Part shown: positions 1-10,752 of the stretch, one piece after another
How the letters are laid out: every line of letters begins with the position of its first letter
Position numbering within the stretch: position 1 is the first letter of the stretch
Position numbers and translations under genes: made by a program
NCBI GenBank assembly: GCA_048213135.1
Contig: PS015208.1
Location: 39,408-66,142, forward strand
Direction: 5' to 3'
Source of the DNA: Reclinomonas americana ATCC 50394
Lineage: Eukaryota; Jakobida; Jakobea; Jakobida
Length of the DNA: 26,735 nt
The notes under the pieces: generated by a model
Told to the model about the DNA's origin: nothing
Databases searched by the model: none
Seen by the model: the letters and a program-made list of their open reading frames with translations, nothing else

Positions 1-349
1 CATGTTTCCATACGACCGGAGGCCGATGCACTGGCGGGATCTTCCTTTTTAGTGCGCGGAGTCTGGTGCTGGGAGACTAGAGTGATTTTCTTTTTGCTTT
101 TGGCCACCCGTCGCCGCTGCTGCTGCTGCTGGTGTTGCCACTGTACTGCGAGCGTGTGAATGTGTGTGTGTAAGGCTTGGCGTTCTTGGCAATATCTGTG
201 ATGCGATGTGGGAGGGAGGCGGGGAGGGGCGTTTCTGATTACAAAACAAGGTGCACCAGAGAGATTTACTGTGCACAACGAACCGCAAAACAAGCTAAAC
301 AACGAGGGGGACAGAAGAAGGAAGAGGGAGGGGGGAAGTACTACAAGAA
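1..349. other. Non-coding flank, low complexity
   Basis: This stretch lies downstream of the stop codon of the minus-strand gene that ends at 350, so it is probably 3' UTR and intergenic sequence. It holds a short CTG run near 118-131 and GT-rich and G-rich segments. I see no exon with a recognisable protein and no RNA gene. Confidence 0.5.
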
Positions 350-999
350 CTAGGATCGCTCGCCGCCAGACCACGAACGCGACGATGACGAATGACTGCT
401 GACATCAGACTCGCTCGTCTGATGGCCCTTCCGTGCCGCCGCCGTGACGACAGTGGGGACTGCGGGGACCGGTGGTGGTGCATACCGCTGGCTGAGACTT
501 TCCAGCGGTTCCAACGGTGAATCAATCCCACTGCCGTCGGCGCAGGCAAACGAGTGACTCGGTGCCGACAGGTTGCGCGACGCTCCACGCGAACCACGCG
601 ATCCACGCAACACAGGCGAAGCGCCGGGCGACGACAAGATCGCGCCTGGCGAATGCGTCGGCTGTGCGTGCGTACGCTGGTGATGATGGTGGTGACTGCG
701 GTGGTGATGATGCTGGTGATGGTGGTGGTGATCGTGACGCGTGTGGTGGTGATGGTGATGCCTTCTGGAGTGATTGGACGGCGGAGCCAGAATGCTCACC
801 GGCACGGCCGACGACGAGAGAACGGGCGTATACAACGCCGGTGGCGTGGTACCCGAGCCTTCCGCCGCCGACGCCGACACCGACTCGGACGGCTCAGTCA
901 TCACGGCCGCATCGTCGACATTGCCGCCGTCCGAGTTGCGCGACGAGTGTGTAGAAATCGACTCTAGCGTGCTCCGCAACACGTCGTGCACGATTTCCA
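350..999 (-). CDS. His/Ser-rich protein, C-terminal part (5' end in gap)
   Basis: I do not recognise this gene. The frame is open from the gap edge at 999 to a TAG at 350-352, about 215 residues. It opens with a short helical stretch (EIVHDVLRSTLESI), then becomes low complexity: Ser/Thr/Ala/Pro-rich segments, a histidine-rich tract of clusters of 2-6 His broken by Arg, Asp, Gln and Ser (encoded near 679-765), then Pro- and Ser-rich sequence ending in SRSWSGGERS. Serine-rich tails of this kind are common at the C-terminus of protist kinases and regulators, but no catalytic domain is visible here. The gene is head-to-head with RPL10, and both 5' ends fall in the same 902-base gap. I judge it coding because the frame is long and the minus reading has ordered codon use, while other frames give Arg/Val repeats. 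Confidence 0.6.
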
Positions 1000-1901
1000 N
1001 NNNNNNNNNNNNNNNNNNNNNNNNNNNNNNNNNNNNNNNNNNNNNNNNNNNNNNNNNNNNNNNNNNNNNNNNNNNNNNNNNNNNNNNNNNNNNNNNNNNN
1101 NNNNNNNNNNNNNNNNNNNNNNNNNNNNNNNNNNNNNNNNNNNNNNNNNNNNNNNNNNNNNNNNNNNNNNNNNNNNNNNNNNNNNNNNNNNNNNNNNNNN
1201 NNNNNNNNNNNNNNNNNNNNNNNNNNNNNNNNNNNNNNNNNNNNNNNNNNNNNNNNNNNNNNNNNNNNNNNNNNNNNNNNNNNNNNNNNNNNNNNNNNNN
1301 NNNNNNNNNNNNNNNNNNNNNNNNNNNNNNNNNNNNNNNNNNNNNNNNNNNNNNNNNNNNNNNNNNNNNNNNNNNNNNNNNNNNNNNNNNNNNNNNNNNN
1401 NNNNNNNNNNNNNNNNNNNNNNNNNNNNNNNNNNNNNNNNNNNNNNNNNNNNNNNNNNNNNNNNNNNNNNNNNNNNNNNNNNNNNNNNNNNNNNNNNNNN
1501 NNNNNNNNNNNNNNNNNNNNNNNNNNNNNNNNNNNNNNNNNNNNNNNNNNNNNNNNNNNNNNNNNNNNNNNNNNNNNNNNNNNNNNNNNNNNNNNNNNNN
1601 NNNNNNNNNNNNNNNNNNNNNNNNNNNNNNNNNNNNNNNNNNNNNNNNNNNNNNNNNNNNNNNNNNNNNNNNNNNNNNNNNNNNNNNNNNNNNNNNNNNN
1701 NNNNNNNNNNNNNNNNNNNNNNNNNNNNNNNNNNNNNNNNNNNNNNNNNNNNNNNNNNNNNNNNNNNNNNNNNNNNNNNNNNNNNNNNNNNNNNNNNNNN
1801 NNNNNNNNNNNNNNNNNNNNNNNNNNNNNNNNNNNNNNNNNNNNNNNNNNNNNNNNNNNNNNNNNNNNNNNNNNNNNNNNNNNNNNNNNNNNNNNNNNNN
1901 N
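1000..1901. other. Assembly gap (902 N)
   Basis: Run of N. It must hold the 5' part of the minus-strand His-rich gene and the first exon(s) of RPL10. Confidence 0.99.
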
Positions 1902-2115
1902 GTGTGCGCGCGCATGTCGGCCATGTCGCCCTCGTGCTCCTGTTGTCGTGCGCCTGTCTGTGTTTCCTCCTCTGTGTGTGCGTGCACTAGCCCTTTGAGA
2001 ATAGAGAGAGGGAAAAAGAGGCTCGCGCTCTCTCGCTGCTCGTGTGGGGGTGTCTGGTTTTCATGTCGGCGGCCATGATGTGCACTCACACACGGCGCCC
2101 TCGTGCACCACGCAG

Positions 2116-2732
2116 ACCCGAAGATCCGCATCTACGATCTCGGCCGCAAGCGCGCAAGCGTGGAGGAGTTCCCCTTCTGCGCTCACCTGGTGTCGGATGA
2201 GCGTGAGCAGCTTTCGTCGGAGGCCCTCGAAGCCGGCCGCATTTGCTGCAACAAGTACATGGTGAAGAACGTCGGCAAGGACGCTTTCCATCTCCGTGTG
2301 CGCTGCCACCCGTTCCACGTCATCCGCATCAACAAGATGCTTTCCTGCGCCGGCGCCGATCGGTTTGTGACACAGCACACATTGCAGAAGTAACGCTGGA
2401 TTTTTTGCTCACACCTCTGCCCGCACAACAGTCTGCAGACGGGTATGCGTGGTGCTTACGGCAAGCCGACTGGCACTGTGGCCCGTGTCGCCATTGGCCA
2501 GATCATCATGTCGGTCCGCAGCAAGGACGCCAGCGGTGATCACGTGAAGGAGGCTCTCCGCCGCACCAAGTACAAGTTCCCTGGCCGCCAGCGCATTGTG
2601 GTGTCGCGCAAGTGGGGCTTCACCAACTTTGAGCGTGCCGAGTACGAGCAGCTGCGCGCCGAGGGCAAGATCGTCGATTGCGGTGCTCACTGCCGCAAGA
2701 AGAGCGAGCGTGGCCCGCTGCCCCGCGACTAA
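2116..2732 (+). CDS. RPL10: 60S ribosomal protein L10 (uL16), 5' exon(s) missing
   Basis: uL16 sits in the large ribosomal subunit near the peptidyl transferase centre and is one of the last proteins to join it. Two exons are visible, 2116-2362 and 2432-2732 (TAA at 2730-2732). They are joined by a 69-nt intron that splits an Arg codon (CG|T). The acceptor at 2114-2115 shows a split Asp codon, so at least one upstream exon, carrying the conserved start of about 27 residues, is missing; I do not find it between 1902 and 2115, so it should lie in the gap. Family blocks visible are [75 protein letters not shown] and [17 protein letters not shown]. The C-terminus (ERGPLPRD) is shorter than the vertebrate one. 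The family identity is certain; only the start is unknown. Confidence 0.96.
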
Positions 2733-2829
2733 ATTCAAGGCAACTCTCACAACAACGAACGGTGGCGGAGATGGTGGTGGTGTTTAGTGGCAGTGGTGGA
2801 GCGAGTGGGAGAGCAGGAGTATTGGAGCG
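2733..2829. other. RPL10 3' flank
   Basis: Short G/GT-rich sequence between the RPL10 stop and the next gap. No feature is recognised. Confidence 0.4.
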
Positions 2830-3629
2830 NNNNNNNNNNNNNNNNNNNNNNNNNNNNNNNNNNNNNNNNNNNNNNNNNNNNNNNNNNNNNNNNNNNNNNN
2901 NNNNNNNNNNNNNNNNNNNNNNNNNNNNNNNNNNNNNNNNNNNNNNNNNNNNNNNNNNNNNNNNNNNNNNNNNNNNNNNNNNNNNNNNNNNNNNNNNNNN
3001 NNNNNNNNNNNNNNNNNNNNNNNNNNNNNNNNNNNNNNNNNNNNNNNNNNNNNNNNNNNNNNNNNNNNNNNNNNNNNNNNNNNNNNNNNNNNNNNNNNNN
3101 NNNNNNNNNNNNNNNNNNNNNNNNNNNNNNNNNNNNNNNNNNNNNNNNNNNNNNNNNNNNNNNNNNNNNNNNNNNNNNNNNNNNNNNNNNNNNNNNNNNN
3201 NNNNNNNNNNNNNNNNNNNNNNNNNNNNNNNNNNNNNNNNNNNNNNNNNNNNNNNNNNNNNNNNNNNNNNNNNNNNNNNNNNNNNNNNNNNNNNNNNNNN
3301 NNNNNNNNNNNNNNNNNNNNNNNNNNNNNNNNNNNNNNNNNNNNNNNNNNNNNNNNNNNNNNNNNNNNNNNNNNNNNNNNNNNNNNNNNNNNNNNNNNNN
3401 NNNNNNNNNNNNNNNNNNNNNNNNNNNNNNNNNNNNNNNNNNNNNNNNNNNNNNNNNNNNNNNNNNNNNNNNNNNNNNNNNNNNNNNNNNNNNNNNNNNN
3501 NNNNNNNNNNNNNNNNNNNNNNNNNNNNNNNNNNNNNNNNNNNNNNNNNNNNNNNNNNNNNNNNNNNNNNNNNNNNNNNNNNNNNNNNNNNNNNNNNNNN
3601 NNNNNNNNNNNNNNNNNNNNNNNNNNNNN
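2830..3629. other. Assembly gap (800 N)
   Basis: Run of N. The round length suggests an estimated or default gap size. A CT-rich microsatellite follows directly at 3630-3664. Confidence 0.99.
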
Positions 3630-3753
3630 GTTGTGCTCTCTCTCCTCTCCCCCCCTCTCTCTCTCATCGTTCACTCACCGGGCACACCACGGCAGTACCG
3701 AGACTTGATGTACGCTGTGAAGGAGAAACACACACAAATCACAATCAGGAATC

Positions 3754-4488
3754 ATGTCTCTCTTTTCCCAGTGCTGCACCAAAAGGGATTACGCACGCCG
3801 GTTCTTGCAGTCTGCGCAGCGGCAATGGACAGAGAGGTAAGCCATCACATAACACATGCACGCCTCTCAAGCGCTGGTGCAGTGAACGCAACAGCGGTAG
3901 CAGCGGGCGGGGCGACGAGCCATGGCTGTGAGTTAAGCAAACAAGCACACAAGAGTCAACAACCCTCGCCGCTCATGCATTCCATCTCTCCCTTCTTCTT
4001 CCCCTCCCTCTTCTCCTCCCACTACATCGCACACGCCACACTGGCTGGCGGGGGAAGGGCGCGAGGAGGTGTGGATGTGAGATGCACATGCGCGCTCACT
4101 CACACCCGCGCCTTTTGCCACAACCCGCTTATCCCCTCGTACCCCCCTTCACACTCTACGCACACGCACGCACACACAAGCTGTCTCCTTCTCACTGACT
4201 TCCAGGCACGGCGCCAGCGCTCACCTGTGGCTTGATGGACAGTGTGAAGGACTTTGATCGGTCGGAGTGGGCACTCCGAATCGGGGTCTACATTTGGATC
4301 CCCTGTCAAAACAAAGCGCACACAGCTCCGTTGTCTACACGGACGAATCCGTCTTCGACACACGAGGATATGGCGTCCAGTTGCTCCTTGACTCCGAGAT
4401 GCAGCTCCGAGTGCAACTGCAGCAAGTCACGATCAGTTTCTATGCGTTTCTTCCTGTGCATCTCGGCGCCACGCAACAAAGAGCTTGA
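3754..4488 (+). CDS. Small four-exon gene of unknown function (about 120 aa)
   Basis: I do not recognise this protein. My model starts at ATG 3754 (MSLFSQCCTKRDYARRFLQ) and uses exons 3754-3836, 3872-3927, 4206-4266 and 4326-4488. Donors are GTAAGC (3837), GTGAGT (3928) and GTGGGC (4267, or GTCGGA at 4261 in the same phase). All junction phases agree and the total is 363 nt, that is 120 residues plus stop. The first half is basic and polar, the middle is Ala/Gly-rich, and the C-terminal half is more ordered (VKDF, then SVVYTDESVFDTRGYGVQ and LLLDSEMQLRVQLQQV). No signal peptide or membrane segment is evident. The first intron would be only 35 nt, and the last exon overlaps antisense with the end of the minus-strand coiled-coil gene. 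The exon structure is inference and could be wrong at the first intron. Confidence 0.5.
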
Positions 4489-5850
4489 GGTCGGTCAGCG
4501 GGAGGCGGTGATCACTCGTCTGACGCACGCGGCAAAAGGCGGCCAGAGTGGCACTGCGGGTGGACAAGTGGGGCAAGCGCAGCAGTCGCTCGGTCACCTC
4601 ACGCCACTCTGCTACCGAGTCGACGAGCGCCGCACCGTGCTGTTGCAGGCGGGCAGTGGTTTGCTCGTGAGTGGCGACCTCCTGTTGCAGTGCCTCGGCC
4701 ACACTGGAGAGCGGTGCACTCTCGCCGAGCTCCTCCCGGCGACGCATCTCACGCTGTAGGGCGTCGCACTCGGCACGCAACATTCGCAGCTCGGCCTCGG
4801 CCGCCGTCGGTGTTGCCGTGATGGTGCTCGAGGAGGAGGAGGAGGAGCAGGAGTCCATTGTAGTCGCCCTCAGCGTCTGCAGCACCGACCCTGTGCTTGC
4901 CACGATGTGGATCAGCACGTTAACTTGCTGGCATGTATGTGGACGATCACACGCAACGTGCATCCTGCAAGTCACGCTGCAGAAGTGCCAGCTCATCGCG
5001 GGCACTCTTGAGCGCCGCAGTCTTCTCCAGCAGTGTTCGCGCCAGCTGCTCCAGGTGCAGTCGGTTCGCTGCTTCCTCCGCCGCAGCGGCACGTCTCGCC
5101 TCCTGCTCGGCCTCCAGCGCCGCCACCTGGAAGAAGACAATTGTCAGTTGTCTCGCGCACGACACACGACTCCTCAACTCGCGCAACTCGTCTCTGCTGC
5201 TCTTCGGCCTCCACCTCGAGTGCCGCAATCTCGCTCTGCAGTGCGCGCAGTATTTCACTGCGATCCGGCGGCGTCAGTCGCACGTATCCACCGAGTAGAC
5301 ACACACACGCACTCAAGCCGCAACTCTTGCCCACGTGCTGTTCTCACCGCGGCCTCTCGTCGGCTCGCTTCCTCCACTCGCTGCGTCACACACGTACAGT
5401 AACAGTGAGAGACGATCAGCAGAGAAGAGCAGCGGGCGATCTCGCCGCACCTGCTTCTCCGCAGCCACTCGATCGAGGAGACGCTGGCGGATCAACGCCA
5501 CGCGCGTTGTTTGCTCGTTCAGCTCACTGTAACGCGTGATCAGACGAGGCAAACCTCCCCATGCGCGCTCGGAGAGAACGCAACAACAGCTGGCAGTCTC
5601 GCATCGCGGCATCGGTCGCCTCCATCACCCGTTGTCGCTTGCGTGCCGGCTCATCGCTCTCCATTGTCACTGATCCACTGGCGCCGATCAGCATCGCCTC
5701 CAGCGTGTCCATCCACGGAGCCACACCGCCAACTCCACTGATCATATTGTAAGGAGACGTGTGCGCGCGCGCTGAGTATAAAAGGCGTGCGTACCGCTTC
5801 AGTTGACGACATCGCTCGAGGACGTGTCGCTCTTGATCAGTGGCCGCACG
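4433..5850 (-). CDS. Coiled-coil protein, function unknown
   Basis: Exons I can place on the minus strand are 5795-5850, 5555-5737, 5451-5526, 5348-5380, one or two coiled-coil exons between about 5265 and 4960, and a last exon from about 4900 to the TGA at 4433-4435. Most of the protein is heptad-like and rich in Ala, Glu, Arg and Leu, for example LQSEIAALEVEAEEQQRR, VAALEAEQEARRAAAAEEAA, LEKTAALKSARDELALLQRD and LRAECDALQREMRRREE. A Ser-rich linker near 4840 interrupts the coil. The C-terminus (LPLTDLKLFVAWRRDAQEE) is the least repetitive part. Such proteins are usually structural or scaffolding, but nothing here ties it to a named family. The true start is not identified; exons upstream of 5850 are possible. 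The step at 5527-5554 needs either a 28-nt intron or a one-base frameshift, and the phase entering the exon near 5265 is unresolved. Confidence 0.6.
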
Positions 5851-6112
5851 CTGAGCAAGAGACGAAGAGTGTAATCAGCAGAGATCATAACGGTTGACTA
5901 ACTGATGAATAGTGGCGCGAAGGCACGCAATCGCTCACTGATCGCCTCTCTCCCTCTCTGTCAGTCGCTTCTGTCGATGTTGCACGCGGGAGAACAGACT
6001 CTGCGATTGTGTGCGCACGACACTCACCGCTGTCATATTCTCTCCTCGTCTCTCCAACAAAAGACGAACAAACCGAGAGGGACAAACAAAAACTTCGCCT
6101 TCACTATGATAT
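5851..6112. other. Spacer or undetected 5' exon of the coiled-coil gene
   Basis: This lies between the first exon I can place of the coiled-coil gene and the stop of the mannosidase gene, both on the minus strand. On the minus strand 5851-5900 looks like the 3' end of an intron (pyrimidine-rich, CTGATTAC, then CTCAG before the exon). The rest probably holds the start exon, 5' UTR and mannosidase 3' UTR, but I cannot fix them. Confidence 0.35.
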
Positions 6113-9100
6113 CTACTCCTTGAAGCCCCTCAGCCATGGCGCGTCCTTGCCAGGTCTGAAGACGCGGATTGGATGTGCTTCCGTATTGAACACCCACTGT
6201 CAACACAAAACGGTCGGTGAGCGATCATCTTCCCCGAGACAAGAACAAAATAATGACGCACCTCGTCGAGCGGAATGACATCGTCGGGTGCAAAGAGCAG
6301 GTACAAGTACTTGAGGGTTTCGGCCAGGAAGAAACTCTGCATGAGATCGTCCTGCTGCGTCTCGCCCACTGTCACGTCGAACACGCCAGCGTAGCCACCG
6401 CCTTGCACTTCGCAGTGCTTGCGGATGGCCTGGAAAATCTCCCAGCCCCACTCGCGATAGATTGGGTCGTGCGTCAGCCGCCACAACACGAAGAGACTCT
6501 CCACCGTCTCTGTGCACCAGACACATTGTGTTCAGCAGCGGCAGCAAAGCGGGAAAGCAGGTGTCACACGAAACCTGGTCGGAGAATGTAGTACCGAGCG
6601 CCTGCATACAGATCCTGCCCCGGCGCAAAGTTCATCACCTCCGGGCCGAGGCCGCTTGCCATGCGGTGATACGACTCGTAGCATGTGCGAGTGATGCCCT
6701 TGGCCGCCTCCAAGTCCTTCTTGGCACGCGGACCGCGAGCGCCGAGAGCCAGCATACCGCCGGCAAAGCACACGAGGTGGTCCATCTTGGGCGACTTGAA
6801 GGTGCCTTGCAACTCGGCCAGGTACACCAAGCCGCTGGGAGACGACACGTCGAGCATTCGCTGCACACACGCACAAACGCAAGTGTGAGCAGGCGTTGGC
6901 GAAACACAAACAAAAAAGAATCACTCTCGTACGACAAACCGCATGCACTCCCTCCATGGCCTGGTCGTACATTTCACGGTACGTGTCCTCGGTCTGTGCC
7001 GTCAGCAGCCACTGCTTCAGCAGATACTCAAAGTAGCTGTCGCCGAGGGCACCAAATGTGACATGCGCTGCGCATCACCACACGCCATCGCGGTCAACAA
7101 AATAAATGAAATCATCACGGCCGCAGCGCGCAAATCGCACACGCAACAAGAGGTAAAGTGGCCGGAATCGACATTGAGATAGATGGGCGCCAGGCCCATG
7201 GAATCGGGAGGCAGGTTGCGTCGAATCACGTCGATGATGGTCGTCACCTGTGGTGCGGAGATGAGAAAGAGTCACCATCAAATTAGAGTCACTCAATCAC
7301 CACTCTCAGCAAGCACCTTGTTCGCGTAGGTGGGGTCGCCCAAGCGATCGGCCAGCGCCTTGAACTCCACCTGCAGAGTGCCGACCTCGGAAAGCACCAC
7401 CGATCCACCGGTCCACGACGGCACAGACACTTGACCCCTGCACAATCATAGATGAGAACAGACACGAGCTGGTTGGTGTGGTGTTCGTGCGACGACTCAC
7501 GTCATGAGATTCACGGTGGTGAACGGCAGTCCGCTTGACGAAGTGAAGCCGCGCAACAGGCGATCGGCACAATCCTTGGCCTTGTCGAGCAGGATGCGCT
7601 CGCCGCTCAGATCGTACGCACTGACCAGGCCGCCAACCACGCGAATGGTGGTCTCGAACAGCGAGATGCCTCCGTTCACGTCGAACGAGAGGTTTTGCCG
7701 AATCCACTCCACACCGGCCTTGAAGTCGTTCTTGAGACCCATGATCCACATGGTGTCGAGCGAGTCGAGCACCGTCAGCGCAACGCCACCGGGAATCCTG
7801 CACGCATACGCGTTAAAGCCGGCGCGCGCAGTACTGCTGGCGTGCAGACAGTGCTCACCAGTCGTGGAACGTGCGAGACTGCGGCTTGAACTCGTCGTGG
7901 CCCCACGCGTACATCTTGTAGCCCTCGTAGGCATGGATAAAGGCCTGTGTCCCCCGGAGCAAAAAACAGGAGGCGTGCACGGATTGAGCGAGAGAAACGG
8001 GGAAAACCACGGTGACGGCGGAAGCGAGACGCACGTCCTTGACAGCCTGCATCTTTTGCGTGTCGCCGTTCTTGGAGTTGTACGTCTGACTGCGATTGCC
8101 CTTGCCGGCCCATTCGCTCGCATCGCTCTTGCCGTTGGCACCGCCAAACATGGACGAGATCTTGCCGAAAAGCGATCCTGCACATCGTTGGCGCACACAG
8201 TGAGCTACACGCAAACGCACACACGCACACACATGTGGACGGCAGCAGGCACACCACCGTCACCGGAGGGCATGTCGGGAGGCCGCGGTACCAAATCATC
8301 GGGATTCTCCTCCGGTTTCGCACTGGACTTGTCGCTCCCGCTGTCGCCCGCTTCCGGCTTCAGTCGGTCCTTGGGCGGACCCGGCGTGCCAATCTTCCGT
8401 CGCCGACGTGCAGCCTTGTCCACTGGCTTCACTCGCTCGTTGTCGTCCCTATCGAGTTTTTTTTCAGCAACGACACCAGCATGTCCAAACACGACTCTCA
8501 CTGCCGCCGCCAGCCAACTGCCGCCGCACTCACGCAACATCACATGATCAGGGTCGACAGAGAATGTGTCCACTGCGTCAGCCGGTGGTGTGCGCGAAGA
8601 CGCAGGGAGCTGCTGTCGCCGTTTCCGTGGCCTACCGATCCGAATCGTCAGTCGGCAGTCGTCGGAACAAGTAAACATTCCGCATGCCACGCAACTGCTT
8701 CTCCACTTTGGGTGTCGGCTCACTGTCATCAACAGCATCGTCGCCCTCCTCGCCATCGTCAACAACGCCCTCTTCCTCCTCATCCTCCTCCGCACCATCA
8801 TCGTCTGCATACCCGTCCTCGTCCACATCGTAATAGTCGTCGTTTTCGTCTGCGTACTCCTCCTCCTCTTCCAGCGAGGTCACGGGTTCCGGTCGAGGGC
8901 GACGACGTGTCGGTGGAGGCGGCGGTGACGGTGGCTGCTGTTGGAAAACAAAAATGAGGTGGAGGGCACAGAACGCATGCGCACCAAACGCACACATACG
9001 CACTCGTCGCCGGCGACCATGCCGTGACCCTGCCGACTCGTCATCGTCCACTGTGTTCATGTCACCTGCTGCACGGTTCCGTGAGCCCCTTGTGTGCAGT

Positions 9101-9576
9101 GAGAGAGAGTGCACAGAGAGATCACAGACCAACGCGTGTCGCTGGCGACGAGGGCGACGACGACATACTCGCCACCACCAGCACCACCAACAGGAACAAG
9201 AGCAGTGCAAGAGCAATCTTCGTGCCGGTGCCGTAGCTCTTCAAGCGAATCAGCAGCAGACCGAGACTGAATCGACCTGTGTCACACACACACGCGCAGT
9301 CAGTTGACCAGCGCGACACTCACTCCCCACTTGCACATACACCCCCAACGCACCACCCTTGTTCTTTCCGTCGCTGTCCTCGTCGAGGTGCGTGGTGCTT
9401 CCGTTGAGCAGCAGAGGAGTCGACGCAGCAATGGTGGGGCGTGCGGAGATGGTGCCGCCGCCGTTGAGAGCTGTGCTGCCACCGCCACCATTAGCACTGC
9501 TGAGAGCAGTGCCATTGCCACTGCCTCCACTGCCGCCGCCGCCACCGCCGCCTCCGTTGGTGTAGAGCGGAAGCAT
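6113..9576 (-). CDS. Class I alpha-1,2-mannosidase (GH47), type II membrane protein
   Basis: It trims alpha-1,2-linked mannose from N-linked glycans in the ER or Golgi lumen, using Ca2+. My model has 15 exons: 9324-9576, 9130-9276, 9004-9065, 8724-8937, 8544-8631, 8255-8448, 8035-8177, 7859-7944, 7501-7797, 7317-7437, 7148-7247, 6940-7067, 6575-6860, 6262-6509 and 6113-6196; the total is 2451 nt, 816 residues. Starting at ATG 9574-9576 there is a Gly-rich cytosolic tail of about 80 residues, a membrane anchor ([19 protein letters not shown]), a Pro-rich and very acidic stem, then the GH47 domain. Key sites are present: the Glu of [11 protein letters not shown], the Asp of [15 protein letters not shown], the Glu of RPETVESLF and the Ca2+-binding Thr of VFNTEAHP, near the end. 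ER versus Golgi subtype is not decided by what I can see. The exons between 8255 and 8724 are the least certain part. Confidence 0.93.
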
Positions 9577-10752
9577 GAGTGCTCTCGCGATCGGCCGGCA
9601 CGTGTCGTGAAGTGAGCAGATGAATTTTCGTTCGGAAAACAAGTGCATGCACTGGGCCTGTGGACGCCGATACGAATACAGATACAGCGTGGGCTGTGTC
9701 GAGAGGCAGACGCTGCGACTGGCGGCGTCGGCGGGGTGCCTTTCGTGGATTATTTCATCCGCTGCGAGTTGCATTTGTTCGGATTTATGCATGAAACTGG
9801 CCACCGCAGCGCTGCGGTCCACGTCGAGCTCGTCTTTCCCCCTTTCACATCCGTGCTGCAACCACATTACGCAGGGCGTCTGTCGATCTGCATCCGATAC
9901 ACACGGAAGTGCCGGCGCCGTCATTGAATTGCACGTGCAATTGGCGATGTCGATTGGTTTTAGGTTCTTCAGTCGAAATCGTCGCGCAGTGCGATATTTG
10001 TTTGTGGTGTTGTAGTTGTCATTGTGCCCTGTGTGAGCTCTTCGTTGGTGACCCGCTTTCGAGAGATACAAGCGCACACGATAAATGCGCATGCATTGTG
10101 CGCGCCACGTACGCCCCTTCAGATCGTCGTGGGCCGGTTGCAATTGAGCGGGTGCGCACCGGCGCAACCGTGTGGTTGGGGGTCGTGGTCGACGTTCAAG
10201 GCAAGCAGGCGTACCCGGAAAAGGTCAATCAAGCATACTTGCCACAGTTTGCGTGCGCAAGTAGTTTTTGGGTCATTTGCGCAATCAATCACTTGTTTCA
10301 AATATTTTGTGTGTTGCGAGAGCGGTGACATCCCCCACTCGTCGGTTTGCTCGCTGGCAGTGCGCAAGAAAGATCCCGCATCTGTGTCTCTCTGGACATT
10401 ACCCCTCCAATCATCCCTGCGTGGCGCGTCGCGTACCCCTGTGCCGAGACGGAGAACGACAACTCGTCGCCATTTGCCAATCGATTGCCTCGCGTTCGTT
10501 GTTTGATTGGCTGCAGCGATTGAGTCTCGCACTCATCCACTCTGCTGTGAGGTGCGTTGTTGAAGAAGAGCTGCGGTAGTGGTGGTGGTGGACCATGGAG
10601 GGGCGAGAGATGACGGGCGTGGCTGTACACAAAATTGATTCTCTTTGCATCACCGGCCCCTCTTCATTCCTGACATTCTCACTCTCCTTGCTCTGCACGC
10701 CGTCTCGCTCACTCTCTTTCTCTTCTGCTGTGCTGCTGCAGTATCACCGGCG
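9577..10752. promoter_or_regulatory. Divergent intergenic region between mannosidase and histidine kinase
   Basis: About 1.2 kb separate two genes transcribed away from each other, so it should hold both promoters and 5' UTRs. The right end (about 10640-10748) is pyrimidine-rich and ends in CTGCTGCAG just before the kinase ATG, which looks like the 3' end of a 5' UTR intron. No convincing TATA box, tRNA or other RNA gene was seen. One minus-strand frame continuous with the mannosidase start stays open through much of the region; see findings. Confidence 0.45.

Noticed and set aside
1902-2131. Continuation of the His-rich minus-strand frame across the large gap to 2131
   Set aside because: The right-hand part overlaps the RPL10 exon and the upstream CT-rich intron; the link is only an effect of reading N as open.
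5777-5783. TATAAAA on the plus strand
   Set aside because: It lies inside an intron of the minus-strand coiled-coil gene and no plus-strand gene starts downstream.
8205-8828. Single continuous frame through the mannosidase stem region
   Set aside because: It includes the segment after HVMLRECGG that reads as an intron, and does not connect in phase with the acidic exon, whereas the spliced model gives consistent phases and a total divisible by three.
9909-10328. Cys-rich 139-codon plus-strand frame in the intergenic region
   Set aside because: No domain, no splice context and no support over the competing minus frame; probably chance in stop-poor DNA.
10645-10752. Signal-peptide-like hydrophobic stretch just upstream of the kinase ATG
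   Set aside because: It has no ATG, and the DNA is a pyrimidine-rich tract ending in CTGCTGCAG, typical of the 3' end of an intron.
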